From assembly GCA_029006195.1 (NCBI GenBank), contig JAQXGH010000040.1:1-33552 (forward strand): DNA of 33,552 bases. The letters are read 5' to 3'. The DNA is from Bacillota bacterium. GTDB taxonomy: Bacteria; Bacillota; Clostridia; Peptostreptococcales; Anaerovoracaceae. A program made the position numbers and the translations under genes. This document shows positions 31,635 to 33,552 of this stretch, in pieces. The notes beneath the pieces were generated by a model, which saw only the letters and a list, made by a program, of their open reading frames with translations, had not been told where the DNA came from and did no database searches. Position 1 is the stretch's first letter, and the number at the start of each line of letters is the position of its first letter.

Positions 31635-33224
31635 ATGATTGATAACAACCAGATTTATTTCGCTAGAAAGGGCAGTGAAGCAGGACTTGGCGATAAGCTT
31701 TATCTTAACCCTAAGATGGCTAACAGACACGGTTTCATCTGCGGTGCTACAGGTACTGGTAAGACTGTAACTCTGAAGGTTTTAGCCGAATCATTCTCAG
31801 CTATCGGAACTCCGGTTTTCGTTGCTGACGTTAAGGGCGACGTTGTTGGCCTGTCACAGCCAGGCGCTGATAACGAGAAGATGCAGGAAAGAATCGCTCG
31901 TTTTGAGATCGGTGATACTTTTAAGTATCAGGGCTACCCTGTTCACCTCTTCGACGTTTTCGGTGAGAAAGGCATTCCGCTCAGAACTACTATTTCTGAA
32001 ATGGGACCTCAGCTCCTGTCACAGATTCTGGAACTGAACGAGACTCAGAGCTCACTGCTTTCAGTTGTATTCCAGATTGCAGACGACAATGGTCTTCTGA
32101 TCCACGACATTAAGGACCTTAAGGCAGTTCTCCAGTTTGTAACTGACAACGCTGCTGACTATGAAACTGATTACGGCCACATCGCTAAGGCTTCTGTTAC
32201 TACTATCATCCGCTCGATAGTTGCCCTTGAAGGCGAAGGCGCAAATGCTTTCTTTGGCGACCCTGCTATCGATATCAATGATTTCGTTGCCACTACAGAA
32301 GATGGCCGCGGCGTTATCAACATTCTTTCATCCGAAAGCTTAATAAATAAACCGAAGTTATATTCAGCATTTATGCTTTACCTGCTTTCAGAGCTTTTCG
32401 AAGTTATGCCGGAAGTCGGCAATCTGGATAAGCCTAAGATCGTCTTCATCTTTGACGAAGCTCACCTGCTCTTTAACAATGCCCCTAAGGCTCTGCAGGA
32501 TAAGATCGAGCAGGTTATCAAGCTCATAAGATCAAAGGGCATCGGCATTTATTTCGTAACTCAGAACCCTTCAGATATTCCTGATGCAGTTCTGTCACAG
32601 CTGGGCAATAAGATCGAGCATGCACTCCGCGCTTTCACACCAGGCGAACAGAAAGGCCTGAAGGCTGCAGCTAATGCTTTCCGCACTAACCCTGAGTTCG
32701 ATACTCTAGAGCTACTCCAGAATCTAGGTACTGGTGAAGCGGTAGTTTCACTTCTCGACGAGAAAGGCATCCCTGGCATTTCAGAGCACGCTTACATCCT
32801 GCCACCAGAAAGCTTAATGGCTTCAATCACTGACGGCGACCGCGAAGCCCTGATCAAGTCCTGCCCTCTCAATGAAAAGTACGCAGAAACTATCGACCCA
32901 GAGTCAGCATACGAAGTGCTGGCAGCAGCTAAGGAAGAAAAGGCTGAAGCAGAAGAGAAGGCTGCGAAGAAGACTGAGGTTGCGAAGAAATCCGAAAAGA
33001 AATCCGGCAAATCCGGCTCATCAGTAACTAAGAAAGAAACAAAGAAAAAGAGCACTATCAGCAAAGAAACCGAAAAGGTTTTCAGAACCGCTTCCGGAAC
33101 TATCGGCCGTGAAATCGGCAAATCCGTAGGCGAAAAGGTGCTCGGCAAGAAAGGCAAAACTCTGGGCGGCAACGTAGGCGCACAGATTGCGAGAAGCTTG
33201 CTGGGAACTATTATGAAGAGATAG
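31635..33224 (+). CDS. HerA-like ATPase, DUF853 (YjgR) family
   Basis: 529 residues from the ATG at 31635 (AGAGGTG 6 bases upstream; a GTG at 31626 overlaps that site and is unlikely). The P-loop is GATGTGKT near residue 37-44, Walker B IVFIFDEAH, sensor YFVTQNPSDIP and the arginine-containing GNKIEHALRAFTPGEQKG. The tail of about 90 residues is lysine/alanine/glutamate rich and ends in a glycine-rich segment, as in other DUF853 proteins. The family is related to the DNA translocase HerA; its cellular role is poorly known. A strong terminator follows. Confidence 0.9.
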   Translation: MIDNNQIYFARKGSEAGLGDKLYLNPKMANRHGFICGATGTGKTVTLKVLAESFSAIGTPVFVADVKGDVVGLSQPGADNEKMQERIARFEIGDTFKYQGYPVHLFDVFGEKGIPLRTTISEMGPQLLSQILELNETQSSLLSVVFQIADDNGLLIHDIKDLKAVLQFVTDNAADYETDYGHIAKASVTTIIRSIVALEGEGANAFFGDPAIDINDFVATTEDGRGVINILSSESLINKPKLYSAFMLYLLSELFEVMPEVGNLDKPKIVFIFDEAHLLFNNAPKALQDKIEQVIKLIRSKGIGIYFVTQNPSDIPDAVLSQLGNKIEHALRAFTPGEQKGLKAAANAFRTNPEFDTLELLQNLGTGEAVVSLLDEKGIPGISEHAYILPPESLMASITDGDREALIKSCPLNEKYAETIDPESAYEVLAAAKEEKAEAEEKAAKKTEVAKKSEKKSGKSGSSVTKKETKKKSTISKETEKVFRTASGTIGREIGKSVGEKVLGKKGKTLGGNVGAQIARSLLGTIMKR

Positions 33225-33235
33225 TTGTGATTTGG

Positions 33236-33264
33236 CCTAAGTGCCATGTTCCATGGCACTTAGG
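33236..33264. repeat. 13-bp perfect hairpin after the HerA-like gene
   Basis: CCTAAGTGCCATG, loop TTC, CATGGCACTTAGG. No T run follows, so it is not a classical terminator by itself. It stands 15 bases before the true terminator. Confidence 0.7.
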
Positions 33265-33278
33265 TTACTGATAATGCG

Positions 33279-33309
33279 AAAAAAATGTCCGCTTTTGCGG
33301 ATATTTTTT
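33279..33309. terminator. Bidirectional terminator
   Basis: A run of A, ATGTCCGC (33285-33292), loop TTTT and GCGGATAT (33297-33304), with one G-U pair, then T6. It closes the HerA-like gene and, read the other way, can stop transcripts from the insertion sequence. Confidence 0.9.
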
Positions 33310-33312
33310 AAT

Positions 33313-33552
33313 GGTTCTTCACGGATTTCTCGTGGATTGGTTACGGGTAGCAGGTAATGACAAGTACTTTATCATCGTAAAAAAGTGCTCGTCATTACGG
33401 TATCCATAGCCAATCCTCTTTGCAACTTTGATTTTGTTGTTGAAGCCCTCAAGCTTACCCGTACTGATGTTATGTTGGGCATGCGCGATCAAACCAGGCA
33501 GCCTCTTTTCTTTGAGCTTAGCAAATTTCTGCAACTGAGGTATACCGCTCTG
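33313..33552 (-). mobile_element. 3' end of an ISL3-family insertion sequence (cut by window edge)
   Basis: The transposase fragment below defines it. A GGTTCTTCACGG sequence at 33313, six bases outside the transposase stop, resembles the GGTTCTT/GGCTCTT-type terminal inverted repeat of ISL3 elements, so the element probably ends here. The other end and any target duplication are outside the window. Confidence 0.65.
33319..33552 (-). CDS. ISL3-family transposase, C-terminal part (open at window edge)
   Basis: About 77 C-terminal residues are visible. EGFNNKIKVAKRIGYGYRN and NDEHFFTMIKY match the end of DDE transposases of the ISL3 (IS204/IS1001/IS1165) family, including the catalytic glutamate of the DDE triad in the EGFNNKIK segment. 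The frame continues without stop to the window edge, so nothing shows whether the whole gene is intact. It is oriented toward the HerA-like gene, separated by a terminator. Confidence 0.88.
   Translation of the reverse strand, partial: QSGIPQLQKFAKLKEKRLPGLIAHAQHNISTGKLEGFNNKIKVAKRIGYGYRNDEHFFTMIKYLSLPATRNQSTRNP

Overview
The window looks like chromosomal DNA of a low-to-moderate GC, strictly anaerobic Firmicute, most likely a member of the Clostridia/Eubacteriales. The clues are a class III (anaerobic, glycyl-radical) ribonucleotide reductase, Gram-positive-style Shine-Dalgarno sites, an ECF-type BioY biotin transporter, DUF554 and MATE proteins, and an ISL3-type transposase at the right edge. 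I cannot name a species from sequence alone. Most of the DNA is tightly packed housekeeping and accessory metabolism, mainly on the minus strand. Many junctions overlap by 1-4 bases (TAATG or ATGA/TTGA types).

Layout, left to right. 1-5137 (minus): an AbgA-like M20 amidohydrolase, uvrB and uvrA (cut by the window edge), apparently one transcription unit. 5250-8202 (plus): nrdD-nrdG behind a good sigma-70 promoter followed by two NrdR-box-like sites exactly 31 bp apart, closed by a bidirectional terminator. 8232-11644 (minus): biotin operon bioY-bioD-bioA-bioB, whose promoter overlaps an unusual set of three GTTTACA half-sites. 11740-14849 (minus): a Uup-like ABC-F ATPase coupled to a single protein that fuses a HAD phosphatase to a TcdA-type tRNA t6A dehydratase. 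14992-15855 (plus): an EamA transporter.

15856-21041 (minus) is the most interesting block. It encodes an isoprenylcysteine-methyltransferase-like membrane enzyme, a GH3-like acyl-adenylating ligase, and a multi-membrane-span GAF/degenerate-GGDEF/HD-GYP protein in overlapping or nearly overlapping order from one promoter, with a Nudix hydrolase just downstream. It could be a small-molecule conjugation/methylation and cyclic-di-GMP signalling cassette that I do not recognise as a described system.

21164-23043 (minus): agmatine deiminase and a hypothetical protein with structured DNA between them. 23174-23415: three tandem 73-bp hairpin repeats just downstream of tRNA-Asp(GTC). 23702-25445 (minus): a TetR regulator overlapping a secreted/membrane polymer-forming-domain protein, with strong palindromes at that unit's promoter. 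25620-33224: a cytosolic parvulin, a second EamA transporter, DUF554 plus glycerate kinase, then MATE, a Cof-type HAD and a HerA-like ATPase. 33313-33552: the 3' end of an ISL3-family insertion sequence directly after a strong terminator.

All assignments come from reading motifs. No database search, structure prediction or folding calculation was run.
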